A stretch of 64,000 nucleotides of DNA. Source: Closterium sp. Naga37s-1. Lineage: Eukaryota > Streptophyta > Zygnematophyceae > Desmidiales > Closteriaceae. The stretch covers positions 1 through 64,000 of the forward strand of contig CANJKZ010000089.1 of NCBI GenBank assembly GCA_947471745.1, read 5' to 3'. Of the stretch, positions 30,588 to 41,372 are shown in pieces; the first letter of the stretch is position 1; each line of letters starts with the position of its first letter. The notes under the pieces are model-generated. The model worked only from the letters and a program-made list of their open reading frames with translations, did not search any database and was not told where the DNA came from. Both the position numbers and the translations under genes were made by a program.

Positions 30588-32378
30588 TGGTATCACGAGC
30601 CTAGGTTGCCACCTAGGACCGCTTACTACTACGGGCCCACTATTCCGCTAGAAGCGCCCTCGTGCGCCCTACCTTACGTGCGCCCTCGTGCGCCTTTCTC
30701 TGCTCGTGCGCCCTCGTGCGCCTTCTTCTGCTAGTGCGCCCTCGCGCGCCCCGCCCTTCATTCTGCCTGCGCGCCGTCTTGCAGCCCTCGCGCTGCCTCC
30801 TACTGCCCTAGGCTAGTGCGCTGCCCCTGCAAGCTAGTAAGGCCCTCGAGCCGCCCCTGCAGGCCCGTCAGGCCCCCGAGCCGCCTCTGCAGGCCCGTCA
30901 GGCCCCCGAGCCGCCCCTGCAGGCCCGTCAGGCTCCCGAGCCGCCTCTGCAGGCCCGTCAGGCTCCCGAGCCGCCTCTGCAGGCCCGTCAGGCCCTCGCC
31001 GCCCGCGTGTAGCCTCTGCCCGACCGCGCGCCGCCCCTGCAGGCCCTCGCCGCCCGCACGCAGCCTCTGCAGGCCCGTCAGGCCAGCGCGCGACCCCGTC
31101 AGGTCGCTGTCGCGGCCCCGCCAGGCCGCAGTCGCGGCCCCGTCTTGTCACTGACGCGGCCCCACCCTGCCGCGGTCGCGGCCCAGCCTTGCCGCCGACG
31201 TGGACGCGGCTCCGCCCTGCAGTGACGCGGCCCCGCCAGCCCTGCAGCTAACGCGGCCGCGCCCTACTGCTGACGCGGCCGCGCCCTACTGCTGACGCGG
31301 CCGCGCCCTACTGCTGACGCGGCCGCGCCCTTCTGCTGACGCGGCCGCGCCCTGCTACTCACGCGGCCGCGCCCAGCTGCTGACGCGTCGTCGCCCCCTG
31401 CCCGCCGCGTCGCCCTGCCCGCCGCGTCGCTCCTGCCCGCGGCGTCGCCCCTGCCCGCCGCGTCGCCCTGCCCGCGGCGTCGCCCCTGCCCGCGGCGTCG
31501 CCCCTGCCCGCCGCGTTGCCCTGCCCGCCGCGTCGCCCCTGCCCGCGGCGTCGCCCTTGCCCGCGGCGTCGCCCCTGCCCGCCGCGTCGCCCTGCCCTAC
31601 CCCGTGCCTGGCCCCTGGAGCAGCCGCCTCTGGAGCAGCCGCCTCTGCAGCAGCCGCCCCTGGAGCAGCCGCCCCTGCAGCAGCCGCCCCTGGCCCCTGG
31701 AGCAGCCGCCACTGCAGCAGCCGCCCCTGGCCCCTGGAGCAGCCGCACCTGCAGCCGCCCCTGGCCCCTAGAGCGGCCACCCCTTCAGCAGCCGCCCCTG
31801 GCCCCTGGAGCAGCCGCACCTGCAGCCGCCCCTGGCCCCTAGAGCGGCCGCCCCTTCAGCAGCCGCCCCTTGCCACTGGAGCAGCCGCCACTGCAGGAGC
31901 CGCCCCTGGCCCCTGGAGCAGCCGCCCCTGGAGCAGCCGCCCCTGGAGCAGCCGCCACTGCAGCAGCCGCCCCTGGCCCCTGGAGCAGCCGCCCCTGCAG
32001 CAGCTGCCGTCGCGGCCCGGTCCCGCCCTGCAGCAACTGCCGTGGAGTCCCCTACCGCGGTCGCGGCCCCGCCCTGCCGCTGTAGCGGCCCCGCAGTCGC
32101 CCCCGTCGTGCGCCTGCCCTTCCCACCACTGGTGAGCACTGCCCTACCCGTATTGCTACTACTGCTCCTGCTGCTACTGCTTCCACTGCTGCTCCTGGCG
32201 TGGCCAGATGTTGCTCCAGGGCCGTCCGCGTGTGTCCCTCACGCCCCAGCAGCTTCGTGAGTGGTACGTCAGTTGGGGTTGTCGGGGTGGCAGTAGTGGG
32301 AGTCGTCCTGGAGTGGGTAGATCGGGAGTTTCTTGTAGTGGCCCGGTGTAGCAGCAGCGACGTCTCCGCGAGACTCGT
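30588..32378 (+). repeat. Copia-1 leader built of GC-rich minisatellites
   Basis: Successive arrays: CCGCCCCTGCAGGCCCGTCA-type units of about 30 bp (30,840-31,090); CTGACGCGGCCGCGCCCTA units of about 22 bp (31,250-31,375); CCCTGCCCGCCGCGTCG units (31,385-31,610); CCCCTGGAGCAGCCGCC units (31,610-32,030). No gag (VLAFD...LFLQ) domain is found; a remnant LREWYVSWG lies near 32,260. Long frames across these arrays are by-products of stop-free GC-rich repeats. Confidence 0.85.
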
Positions 32379-35300
32379 TTGCCCCTGCAGCTTCGTGCGT
32401 GGGTGGAGCTGCTTAGGCAGAGGGTAGATAGCTTTGCTCTTGACTATGATGCTATTCTCACTGCAATGTATGCATTGCCTACTAGTGCCGAGGGAGCCTG
32501 TCACCTGTGTGTGACGCCTGACCCCGGTATCCAGTCTGCTGCTCCAGGTGCCGGTGAGGCTGCTGCTCTAGGTGCTCGTGCGTCTCCTGCTCCAGGTGCT
32601 GGTTGGGCTGCTGCTCTAGGCGCTCGTGAGTCTGCTGCTTCAGGTGCTTGTGAGTCTGCGCCTTCAGGTACTCCGTCTACTGAGGCACTGCACACCTTCA
32701 CACTGGACTCAGGTGCTTCCCGCTGTTTCTTTCGCGACCGCACTGCCCTAGAGCAGCTCCCTAGACCGGTTGCTGTCTCCCTGGCTGACCCCTCTGGGGG
32801 TCCGGTCCTTGCGACCTCCACCACTGCCCTCCCTTGTCCTGCTGTCCCGTCCGGCACACTGTCAGGCCTTTACCTCCCCTCATTCTCTACGAACTTGGTG
32901 GCGGGTTCTGCGCTCCAGGACGCGGGTGTTCACCAGTTCACCCCTGCCTACGAGCGTGTGACACACTGCACGTGTGCCCGGATGGGTCGTCACCTGGCTA
33001 CCTTCACTCGGCAGCCGGGGTCGGACTTGTACACACTGACCACTGAGTCCCCTCAAGTAGCGGCGTCTGCGTCTCCGTCAGGTCAGTTGTCCGCCCCCTG
33101 CTCGTGTCGCACCCTGTCGCACCAGACCGTTCTCTGGCACCACCGCCTTGGTCACCCCTCAGTGCAGCGCCTTCGTGGCATGCACTCCCGGTACCTTGTC
33201 TCTGGTCTTCCCAGGGTTCTCCCTCCCCTCCCACCCTCGCCTGCTCCTCCCTGTCTTCCCTGTGTCGAGGGGCGGCAGCGCGCCACTCCTCACTCCTCCT
33301 CGTTCCCTCCCACAGAGGCTCCCCTGCAGACTCTCCACCTGGACGTGTGGGGCCCAGCCCACGTCCGTGGACAGGGCCACGAGCGGTACTTCCTGCTGGT
33401 CGTCGACGACTACATGCGCTACACCACGGTCTTCCCCTTGCGCACCAAGGGTGAGGTCCCTGATGTTTTGATCCCCTGGATCCGCGCTGCTCGTCTCCAG
33501 CTCCGCGAGCGGTTCCAGTCGGACTTTCCCATCCTGCGTCTGCACTCTGACAGGGGTGGTGAGTTTTCCTCCGACCTCTTGGCAGCCTACTGTGCGGAGC
33601 ACGGCATCCGCCAGACGTTCACACTTCCGGCCTCTCCACAGCAGAATGGGGTTGCTGAGCGCCGCATTGGCTTAGTCATGGAAGTCGCTCGTACCTCCAT
33701 GATCCATGCGGCTGCCCCCCATTTCCTGTGGCCCTTTGCAGTGCAGTACGCTGCGCATCAGCTCAACCTCTGGCCCCGTGTCTCTGCTCCGGAGACCTCG
33801 CCCACACTGCGTTGGACGGGGGAGGTTGGCGATGCGTCGGTGTTCCGGGTCTGGGGATGTCGAGCCTTTGTCCGCGATACCACCGCATACAAGCTCTCCT
33901 CCCGTGCCGTTCCCTGTGTCTTCCTTGGCTTTGTCCCTGACGCGCCTGGCTGGCAGTTTTACCACCCCACCTCGCGCCGTGTCCTGCCCTCTCAGGACGT
34001 CACGTTTGACGAGTCGGTCCCCTTTTACCGTCTCTTCCCCTACCGCACTGCCCCGCTCCCCCCTCCGCCGCTCTTCCTCACGCCAGGTGCTGCTTTGGTA
34101 GACCCCCTACCTCCCCAGGGTCCTGCTCCCTCAGCTGTTTCCCAGATAGACCCGGTCGAGCCTGTCGAGGTAGCTGTCGACTCTGGTCCTGCGCGAGGTA
34201 CTGCATCTGGGGGTGCTGAGACTGGGGGTGCTGAGCCTGGGGGTGCTGAGACTGGGGGTGCTGAGCCTGGGGGTGCTGAGACTGGGGGTGCTCAGCCTGG
34301 GGGTGCTGAGACTGGCGGTGCTGAGCCTAGGGGAGCTGCGACTGACCGTGCTGCGCCTGGTGACGCTCCCTCTTCACAGCAGCTGCGTGAGTGGTACTCT
34401 CAGCGTTGCAGCCTCCAGCGTGGGACTACTGGAGCTGGGGGTTCTACCGGAATTGGAGCTGGTGGTGCTGCGGGTGCTGTGTCGCGGCCGGAGCCTCCCT
34501 CCCCACAGCGGCTGCGTGAGAGGTACGCTCGACGCTGGAGCCTGCGGAGCGGCGCTCCTAGCACTGGGGTGCCGCCCGCTGGAGGCCCTGGTGCTGTTGG
34601 AGGTACTGGAGCCTCTGGTCCTGGAGGTGCTCGTACAGGCGGTACTGGAGCTGCTGGGACTGGGGGTTCTGCTGGAGCTGGAGCTGGAGCTGCTGGAGCT
34701 GGTGCTACTGGAGGTGCTGCTGTTTCTGGAGCTGCTGGAGATGCTGCTGGTGCTGGAGTTGGAGCTGGAGGTGCTGGAGCTGCTGGGGCTGCCGGTGGAG
34801 CTGAGGCCGCTGGGCCTACTGGAGTTGGTGTAGCTGCTGACCCTGGGGTTTGTGCTGCTGGGGTTGGAGCTGGAGGTGCTGACGCTCGTCCTCCTGCAGG
34901 TGCTGGAGCCGACGGTGCGGCTGGAGCGGGTACTACTGGGGGTCCTGGAGTTGGCACTACAGGAGCTGCTGGTGGTGCTCCGGGAGTTGGAGCTGCTGCT
35001 GGGGGTTCTGGTGCTGTCTTTGCGGGTTCTGCGGGCGCTTCACGGCCGCGACCGTACTTCGTTCCGCTCCTTCAGCAGGTTCTTGGTCAGCCTCCTCCTC
35101 CTTGTCCTGCTCCCTCCTTGGAGTGTCCTCCGCCTGTCCAGTCGCAGGCAAATTTACAGCCTGCCTCGCCACTTCCTAGTCCTTCTCCCTACACTGGTCC
35201 GACAGGAGGTCTTACGGAGCGTCGTGAGCCTGAGTCTCGTCCTGTGTCGCCTGAGTCTCGTTCTGCATCGCCTGCTCGTGCTGTTCGCACTGGTCGCCGT

Positions 35301-37310
35301 GTCCCGCGTCACCGTCCTCCTGCTGTCCCAGGCACTCACCAGATGACGCTTCGTCTTTCCACTGCTCCGCAGCGTGTCTCTCTGCCTTCTCCTCCTGCGT
35401 CCTCTCTTCCTGCCCTTGCTAACCCGGAGTCAGACTCTCTTCGTGCTGCTAGTCCTACTGTCACGCGTCTCCTGGCCACTGCTGTCACTGACCCTTCCTT
35501 TGAGTCAGCTGCTGCGTCTGCCTTAGTTGCTGAGCTTGTCGACTTTGCTGCTCACTGTCGTCTAGACTACGCTGCCAGTCTTGTTGCTGAGTCTGAGGCT
35601 GTCTGTCCTCCGTCCGTCGAGGGTGAGTGTGCTCTTGGCACGGACGTCCTTGAGGACAGGCAGGAGGAGTTTGAGTGCTTTGCCGCTGCTGTACCTCATC
35701 TCGTGTCCATGCTGATTGCACCTGAGGGAGACCCGGATGCACCAGACATCCCGACCCCGCGCTCTTACGCTGAGGCGATCGCGGGTGAGTACTCCTCTCA
35801 GTGGCAGTCACCCATGGACGCAGAGATGGCATCCTGGAAGTCCACAGGCACTTACGTCGACGAGGTTCCCCCTCTTGGGGCGAACATCGTCAGTGGCATG
35901 TGGATTTTCAGGGTGAAGCGGCCGCCAGGTTCTCCGCCTGTCTTCAAGGCTCGTTACGTTGCTCGAGGCTTCAGTCAGCGAGAGGGAGTTGACTTCTTCC
36001 AGACCTTCTCCCCCACCCCGAAGATGACCACTCTTCGGGTGCTACTGCACGTTGCCGCTCAGCGTGACTACGAGCTTCACTCTCTTGACTTCAGCACAGC
36101 TTTCTTGCAGGGCAGCCTGCACGAGGAGATCTGGCTGCGCCGCCCTCCTGGCTTCACTGGGTCGTTCCCTCCTGGTACCCAGTGGAGCCTCCGGCGGCCA
36201 GTCTACGGTCTCCGCCAGGCGCCACGTGAGTGGCACGACACACTGAGGACTACACTTGCGGCTCTTGGGTTCGCGCCTTCTACTGCTGACCCGTCGCTGT
36301 TTCTGCGCACCGACACTTCACTGCCGCCGTTCTACATCCTCGTGTACGTCGACGACTTGGTCTTTGCCACTGCTGACACTGAGGCTCTCGCCCTGGTGAA
36401 GTCGGAGCTGCAGAAGAGACACACGTGCACAGACCTGGGTGAACTGCGCAGCTACCTTGGCTTGCAGATCACCCGGGACAGAGCACGCCGCACCATCACA
36501 CTGACTCAGTCACACATGGTGCAGCAGGTCCTTCAGCGCTTCGGCTTCACCTGGTCCTCGGCACAGGCCACTCCTCTGGCTACAGGTCACTCGCTCTCAG
36601 CCCCACCTTTGGACGAGTCCGTAGAGCCGAGTGGTCCTTACGCAGAGCTAGTTGGCTGTCTCATGTACCTGATGACTTGCACTCGTCCTGACCTCGCGTA
36701 CCCTCTTGGCCTTCTGGCTCGCTACGTGGCTCCTGGTCAGCACCGAAAGGTGCACATGGATGCTGCTAAGAGAGTACTGCGCTACTTGTGCAGTACATCA
36801 GGCATGGGACTTGTGCTTGGAGGGAGGAGCTCAGTTGTCCTCATTGGGCACTCAGACGCTTCTTGGGTTGACGACCAGGCTACTCAGCGGTCGTCACAGG
36901 GTTACACCTTCAGCCTTGGCTCTGGTTCAGTTTCTTGGCGTTCTACACGCTCGTCTTCAGTTCTCAGCTCTAGTTGTGAGGCTGAGATCTATGCCATAGC
37001 CATGGCTGTACAGGAGTTACGCTGGCTCACCTACCTGCTGACTGACTTGGGAGAGCGGCCTCGTTCTCCTCCAGTGCTGTACGTCGACAACAAGGCTACC
37101 ATTGCCTTGTGTGAGGAGCACAGAACGAAGCACATCGCTCTACGTTACTTCCTGGCTCGAGAGTTGCAGCAGCGTGGTCAGCTTCGTCTGCGTTACGTGG
37201 CCACTCGGGCCAACACTGCTGATATATTCACCAAGGCACTTCAGTCTGGTGATCATCAGCGTTTCTGCACTATGCTAGGGCTTGTGCCCACTTTTCCTCA
37301 CTTGCTGTAG
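32379..37310 (+). CDS. Copia-1 pol polyprotein (protease-integrase-RT-RNase H), gag lost
   Basis: One uninterrupted frame; the first in-frame ATG is 32466, and the frame itself is open from 32379. Domain order: aspartic protease with FTLDSGASRCFFRD; zinc-binding LWHHRLGHPS...PCLPCVEGRQR; integrase core with HLDVWGPA, LHSDRGGEFSS and AERRIGLVMEVART (the D-D-E residues); a long connector with GGAETGGAEPGGAE repeats; RT with FSTAFLQGSLHEEIW and ILVYVDDLVFAT; RNase H with SDASWVDDQATQRS, SCEAEIYAIA, YVDNKATIAL and TADIFTKAL. All catalytic residues that I can place are present. The nucleocapsid/gag part is missing, so it could only move with gag from another copy. Confidence 0.92.
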   Translation: MPLQLRAWVELLRQRVDSFALDYDAILTAMYALPTSAEGACHLCVTPDPGIQSAAPGAGEAAALGARASPAPGAGWAAALGARESAASGACESAPSGTPSTEALHTFTLDSGASRCFFRDRTALEQLPRPVAVSLADPSGGPVLATSTTALPCPAVPSGTLSGLYLPSFSTNLVAGSALQDAGVHQFTPAYERVTHCTCARMGRHLATFTRQPGSDLYTLTTESPQVAASASPSGQLSAPCSCRTLSHQTVLWHHRLGHPSVQRLRGMHSRYLVSGLPRVLPPLPPSPAPPCLPCVEGRQRATPHSSSFPPTEAPLQTLHLDVWGPAHVRGQGHERYFLLVVDDYMRYTTVFPLRTKGEVPDVLIPWIRAARLQLRERFQSDFPILRLHSDRGGEFSSDLLAAYCAEHGIRQTFTLPASPQQNGVAERRIGLVMEVARTSMIHAAAPHFLWPFAVQYAAHQLNLWPRVSAPETSPTLRWTGEVGDASVFRVWGCRAFVRDTTAYKLSSRAVPCVFLGFVPDAPGWQFYHPTSRRVLPSQDVTFDESVPFYRLFPYRTAPLPPPPLFLTPGAALVDPLPPQGPAPSAVSQIDPVEPVEVAVDSGPARGTASGGAETGGAEPGGAETGGAEPGGAETGGAQPGGAETGGAEPRGAATDRAAPGDAPSSQQLREWYSQRCSLQRGTTGAGGSTGIGAGGAAGAVSRPEPPSPQRLRERYARRWSLRSGAPSTGVPPAGGPGAVGGTGASGPGGARTGGTGAAGTGGSAGAGAGAAGAGATGGAAVSGAAGDAAGAGVGAGGAGAAGAAGGAEAAGPTGVGVAADPGVCAAGVGAGGADARPPAGAGADGAAGAGTTGGPGVGTTGAAGGAPGVGAAAGGSGAVFAGSAGASRPRPYFVPLLQQVLGQPPPPCPAPSLECPPPVQSQANLQPASPLPSPSPYTGPTGGLTERREPESRPVSPESRSASPARAVRTGRRVPRHRPPAVPGTHQMTLRLSTAPQRVSLPSPPASSLPALANPESDSLRAASPTVTRLLATAVTDPSFESAAASALVAELVDFAAHCRLDYAASLVAESEAVCPPSVEGECALGTDVLEDRQEEFECFAAAVPHLVSMLIAPEGDPDAPDIPTPRSYAEAIAGEYSSQWQSPMDAEMASWKSTGTYVDEVPPLGANIVSGMWIFRVKRPPGSPPVFKARYVARGFSQREGVDFFQTFSPTPKMTTLRVLLHVAAQRDYELHSLDFSTAFLQGSLHEEIWLRRPPGFTGSFPPGTQWSLRRPVYGLRQAPREWHDTLRTTLAALGFAPSTADPSLFLRTDTSLPPFYILVYVDDLVFATADTEALALVKSELQKRHTCTDLGELRSYLGLQITRDRARRTITLTQSHMVQQVLQRFGFTWSSAQATPLATGHSLSAPPLDESVEPSGPYAELVGCLMYLMTCTRPDLAYPLGLLARYVAPGQHRKVHMDAAKRVLRYLCSTSGMGLVLGGRSSVVLIGHSDASWVDDQATQRSSQGYTFSLGSGSVSWRSTRSSSVLSSSCEAEIYAIAMAVQELRWLTYLLTDLGERPRSPPVLYVDNKATIALCEEHRTKHIALRYFLARELQQRGQLRLRYVATRANTADIFTKALQSGDHQRFCTMLGLVPTFPHLL

Positions 37311-37538
37311 GCTTTGCTTGTATTGTGATCCATACATATGTACCTGCATGCTTGCTTTGCTAGGTAGAGATCACTGTGATGTTTGTGTTGCATATATGCC
37401 TCTGCATGTGAACTGGCCTTGTGGCCCTTTGCTTGTGCTCAGTGTGTGTGGTGACATTGTGATCCACCCTGAGCTTGCTTTGCCTTTCTTGACTGGTCTT
37501 GTGACCCCTTGCTCTCCCCCACTTTGCCTATGGGGGTG

Positions 37539-37668
37539 TGTCAAATGTCATATCTGCAGCAGTTTGTTTAGGCTGTAGTGGGGTAGTTACTATGGGGTAC
37601 AGTAAGTTTAGGGTTTCCTACTTATACCCAACTCTTTCCTAGTTCAATCACTCTTGTTGATTCTGACA
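37539..37668 (+). repeat. Copia-1 3' LTR
   Basis: 130 bp from TGTCAAATGTC to TTGATTCTGACA, preceded by the purine tract ATGGGGGTG shared by all three copia elements. Confidence 0.92.
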
Positions 37669-40178
37669 TCTTCGTCAGTCTGTCAACGACGACCATAACC
37701 GCGTCGTTACCCCCAGGGTTTGAAGGTAACCCCGTGACGAAATCCATAGTAACCTGCTGCCAGGCGCGCTCAGGCGGTGGAATCGGCTGCAATTGACCCG
37801 CCTTTCTTTTTCGCGAGCTCTTCATCACCTGACACGGAGGACGCGAGCCCACGTGGTGCTGTACGTCGGTCAACAGCTCCGGCCAGTAGTAATACCGCTG
37901 CAGTTGCTGTCACGTTTTTTCTACCCCAAAATGTCCCGAGGCAATCCCATCGTGTGCTTCCTGCAGTAATAGTTCCTGCAGTAATAGTTCCCTTAGTAGT
38001 GACTACGCGGGTACCCAGATGCGGTTGGTGCCTGTTTTTACGTAATGGACTCCTTTAGCTTCTGCCAGTTGCTGTGAATTTCCGGTCGTGAAAAATGGGT
38101 CGGTACTGTATCCGTGGGTGAATAGGCTTGTTAGCAGTGGGTTGGTTTGGGCGAGTAGGATGGCGTGGAGTTGGGCGGTGGAGCGTGTGAGTGCGTCGGC
38201 GATGTTGGATGCGCCTTTTTTGTACGTGACCGTGTAGTGGAAGTTGGACTCCAGATAGTCCAACCAGCGGATCTGTCGTGGGTTGAGATTCGGTTGGGCG
38301 CGAAGGTACTGTAGTGATCCGTGGTCTGTCCGTACTGTCACGTTTGCTCCCGTGAGGTAACATCGCCACACCTTGAACGCGTGCACGATCGCCAGCATCT
38401 CGCGGTCGTGTATCGGGTAGTTGCGTTCGGGCGGGTGGAGCTTGCGGAACTCGTACGCGATTGGCTGGAGGCCGTTCCCGAAGTCCTGCAACAGTACTGC
38501 TCCCACAGCGATGTCGCTAGCGTCGGTGACGAGCTCGAACGGACGGTGCGGATCTGCGATGTGGAGCACGGGTGGCGAGCACAAAATTGTTTTGAGGGCC
38601 GAGAAGGCAGCTTGCTCTTTCTCCCCCCACGTGTACTCAACCCTCTTCCTCAGCAGAACGGTCAACGGGACAATCAACTTTGCCATGTCGGGGACGAACC
38701 GTCGCACGTAGTTGACGAACCCCAGAAAACTCTGCAACTCGGTCAAGTTTGTCGGCGCATGCCATGCTTGAATCGTCGCGATATTCTTCGGGTCTATTTC
38801 CACTCCTTCAGCTGAAACCAAGTGTCCCAAAAACTCCAGTCGCTCCTGTAAGAACTCACACTTAGTCAGTAGGCGGTTCTCACCCAGTATTTTAAAATCG
38901 GCTTCGATGACCTATAAGTGTTGTGTTCTGTCAGGGCTGTAAATCAGTATGTCGTCGAGATACACGATGACGCACTTATCTAAGAGTGGGCGGAAAGCTT
39001 CGTTCATGGTCATTTGAAAAGTGGCGGGGGCGTTGGTCAGTCTGAAGGGCATGACTGTGTATTCGAAGGATCCGTAGCGTGTTCGGAAGGATGTCTTGGG
39101 GCAGTCGGGTGGGTTGACGCGAATCTGGTGGTAACCTCCTCGAAGGTCAATTTTCGAAAAAACCCGGGCTGTACGCAGTTGGTCGATCAGTTCGTCGGCT
39201 CGCGGGATGGGGTATCGGGATTTAATGGTAACCCTATTCAGTGCTCTGTAGTCTATGCACATGCGAAACGTCCCGTCCTTCTTCGGGGTGAATAGTATCG
39301 GTGCTGCGAAGGGTGACGAACTCGGGCGAATGAACTCCTTTCGAGCAGGTAATCCAGCTGCTTCCTCAGTTCGTCCAGTTCGGGTTGGGTCAGTCGGAAC
39401 TGTCGCTGTACTGTCGGCTGTGCCCCCGGTTCTAGTTCTATCCTGTGGTCGTGCAGTCGCTGAGGTGGCAGTCCTGTCGGTAGGTCGTCCGGGAAAATGT
39501 CACTGTACTGCTTCAACAGTGCTGCCAGATCACTCGGTACGTCGGCTAGCAGTTTATGTAAATCCCCCCCTTTGTCTGCTGCCTCGGCTTCCCGAATGTC
39601 AACCGCGTACACGTCAGCTCCTGCCGCTACGGCGCGTTTCATCGTGATTGCGTTGACACGCACCGACGAAGACTCAGGCAAGCCCCAGCGAGGTAAGGCG
39701 ATGTTGTTACCATTTACTAGCTCTGTGCAGTCACCCATCGTCCAGTCGTTTCGCGGATTGTGTCGTCGCAGCCAATCACGACCGAGTAAAATGTCGGTTC
39801 CGTCGAGGGTTGTCGCGAGCATTTCCTGGCTAAACGTGAAGTTACCCCCGCATCGAATCCGAACCCGGTCTACGCGTTCCCGTATCGCCAGTGGCGTGCC
39901 GTCGACCAGCCTTGCATCGATCTCAGGTAAGCATCTGTTCAGTGGCAGTTTCAGTTTCTGTGCTGTGGCAGTCTTGATGAGGCTGTGGCTGGCTCCCCCG
40001 TCTACGAAGATTTTAACGAAGTCTGTCCCGATTTTCCCACTAAGCAGTATGGGGCTGTCTACCGTAGTACCCTCCTTATTCGGCCGAGTATGGTCGATTG
40101 CGTGAACTGGTACAATCACTCGGTGAGGGTCGGTTGGGTCGGGCGAGCGGCGTGACCTGTCAGTAGAGGGCCTGTCTG

Positions 40179-41348
40179 CTACTGAGTCCCAGCGTTTCCC
40201 TGCTGCTTGGTCTGTTTCTGCTGCTTAGCTTCCCCCTTTCCCTTGGCGTTTTCCGGGCATTCGCTCTTACGGTGTCCCGGCCGATTGCACGCGAAGCAGC
40301 GCCCTTTGAACGGTGTGGCAACGGCATTCGCGGCGACGGCACGTATCGTAGCGCCCTCGTTTGTCCCACAAGACCAATGTCCCCAGTTGTTGCTTCCGTA
40401 GGACCCCGGTCTCGGTCGGCGGAAGAAGTCAAGTTTCTCCGCCATAGCGAGAATTTCTTGAAAATCGGTGACGCCGCGAAGCTGGATTTCCTGAGCGATG
40501 TCGTGCTTCAGGTCGCCGATGTAGCGGTCGATGCGCTCGCTCTCGTGCATGTAACCCACTTGCTCGCATAGCGCCAGAAACCCCCTCGTGCAGTTCTGGA
40601 CGGAACCGAGTTGGCGCCAAGTGCGGAGCTTCTGTCGCGCCGCGATCGAAGCCGCAATTGGCTCAAACCGAGCGCGCAAACCTATGCACCACGCGTCCCA
40701 CGTGCGATATTGGGGCACCTCCACGAAATACGACAACGCCCATGGTCTGGTTTGTCCTTCTCGTGTCGTTAGAGTCGCGTAGTCCACCCGCTTCGTGACG
40801 ATGACACGCCACCAGTCCATGGCGGGTCCTCGCAGCAACGACACGGTGTAGCGAATCTTCGCCGTACCCTCCGAGACGTAGTTGGCATCGTAGAAGACGT
40901 TCAACGTGAATAACCACGCCTGAACGGTAGGACCACTCCGTTGACTCGGGTCAAAGCATGGCGGACGCTCCGGCTTCAGCGGCATCGGCGTCGGTAGTGC
41001 TGATTTGCCGGCCGGCACAGAAATCGTGACTCGAGGCTGACTCCTGGCCGCATTCGTCGCGTCGGGGTGTGTCGTGCCGTGGCCGTCGCCTCCGTCGTGG
41101 CGGACGACGCCATCACTGGACGCGCTCGCGGGTTGCCCCACGCTTCCATGTTGCGATGTCTGTGGTGCGGGATGTACTGGAGTGCCAGGTGCTTGAGATT
41201 GTGCTTGCTGTGCTCGTGCGACGTCGTTTTGCAGGGATGTACGTTCTGCCGTTAGCGCCGGGATTTCTTCGGAGCTGTCGCGAAGTTGCTGCAACAGTTC
41301 GTTCAAACGCTCCTGCGTGAGAGTGGTGACGTCGATGTGCTCGGCCAT
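40179..41348 (-). CDS. Gypsy gag polyprotein
   Basis: 389 residues from an ATG at 41348. The N-terminal part has a coiled-coil-like LNELLQQLRDSSEEIPALTA. The capsid part contains VQAWLFTLNVFYDANYVSEG, GPAMDWWRVI and RTWRQLGSVQNCTRGFLAL, typical of the retrotransposon gag domain. A CCHC zinc knuckle CFACNRPGHRKSEC lies near the C-terminus (C-x2-C-x4-H-x4-C intact). A Lys/Gln-rich tail follows. Pol starts in another frame, around 40,130. The frame is intact although pol is not. Confidence 0.9.
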   Translation of the reverse strand: MAEHIDVTTLTQERLNELLQQLRDSSEEIPALTAERTSLQNDVARAQQAQSQAPGTPVHPAPQTSQHGSVGQPASASSDGVVRHDGGDGHGTTHPDATNAARSQPRVTISVPAGKSALPTPMPLKPERPPCFDPSQRSGPTVQAWLFTLNVFYDANYVSEGTAKIRYTVSLLRGPAMDWWRVIVTKRVDYATLTTREGQTRPWALSYFVEVPQYRTWDAWCIGLRARFEPIAASIAARQKLRTWRQLGSVQNCTRGFLALCEQVGYMHESERIDRYIGDLKHDIAQEIQLRGVTDFQEILAMAEKLDFFRRPRPGSYGSNNWGHWSCGTNEGATIRAVAANAVATPFKGRCFACNRPGHRKSECPENAKGKGEAKQQKQTKQQGNAGTQ

Positions 41349-41372
41349 TGCGAAGGGCGTCGGCTCAGCTTA

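Larger units (their letters stand above)
30494..37668 (+). mobile_element. Copia-1, Ty1/copia retrotransposon inserted in the gypsy integrase
   Basis: 3' LTR at 37539-37668 (130 bp, TGTC...GACA). The 5' LTR is cut: only its last 94 bp (30494-30587) remain, differing from the 3' LTR at one base. A primer-binding-like TGGTATCACGAGCC follows. The right flank begins TCTTC; the expected duplicate on the left was removed together with the LTR start and some 15-20 bp of gypsy sequence (the residues between DRLTKM and ACKKSIP are missing). Confidence 0.93.
29641..40119 (-). pseudogene. Gypsy pol (protease-RT-RNase H-integrase), broken
   Basis: Read on the minus strand in pieces. Protease region 40119-39253 (VDGGASHSLIKTATAQKLKL; DGG in place of the usual DSG/DTG). 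RT from 39262 with [36 protein letters not shown] and YLDDILIYS. RNase H to 38003 with FELVTDASDIAVGAVL. Integrase 37873 onward (TMDFVTGLPSNPGGNDAVMV, VVDRLTKM), resuming at 30490 (ACKKSIPAEETARLF, then ISDRDTKF) and ending 29641 with LRPRYCGPFQIS. Breaks: a 1-nt deletion in an AAA/AAG run near 39,340 shifts the frame between protease and RT, a TAG follows RTQHL at 38912, stops occur near 38,003 and 37,920, another stop lies near 30,355, and copia-1 is inserted after DRLTKM. Not functional as it stands. Confidence 0.9.

Noticed and set aside
31355..32260. Ala/Gly/Pro-rich frames on both strands in the copia-1 leader
   Set aside because: GC-rich tandem repeats without stops; no gag motif.
34213..35346. 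Leu/Val-rich plus-strand frames over the copia connectors (also 52,513-53,268 and 56,802-57,824)
   Set aside because: They are alternative-frame shadows of the GGAEP repeat and connector; the pol frame is the supported one.
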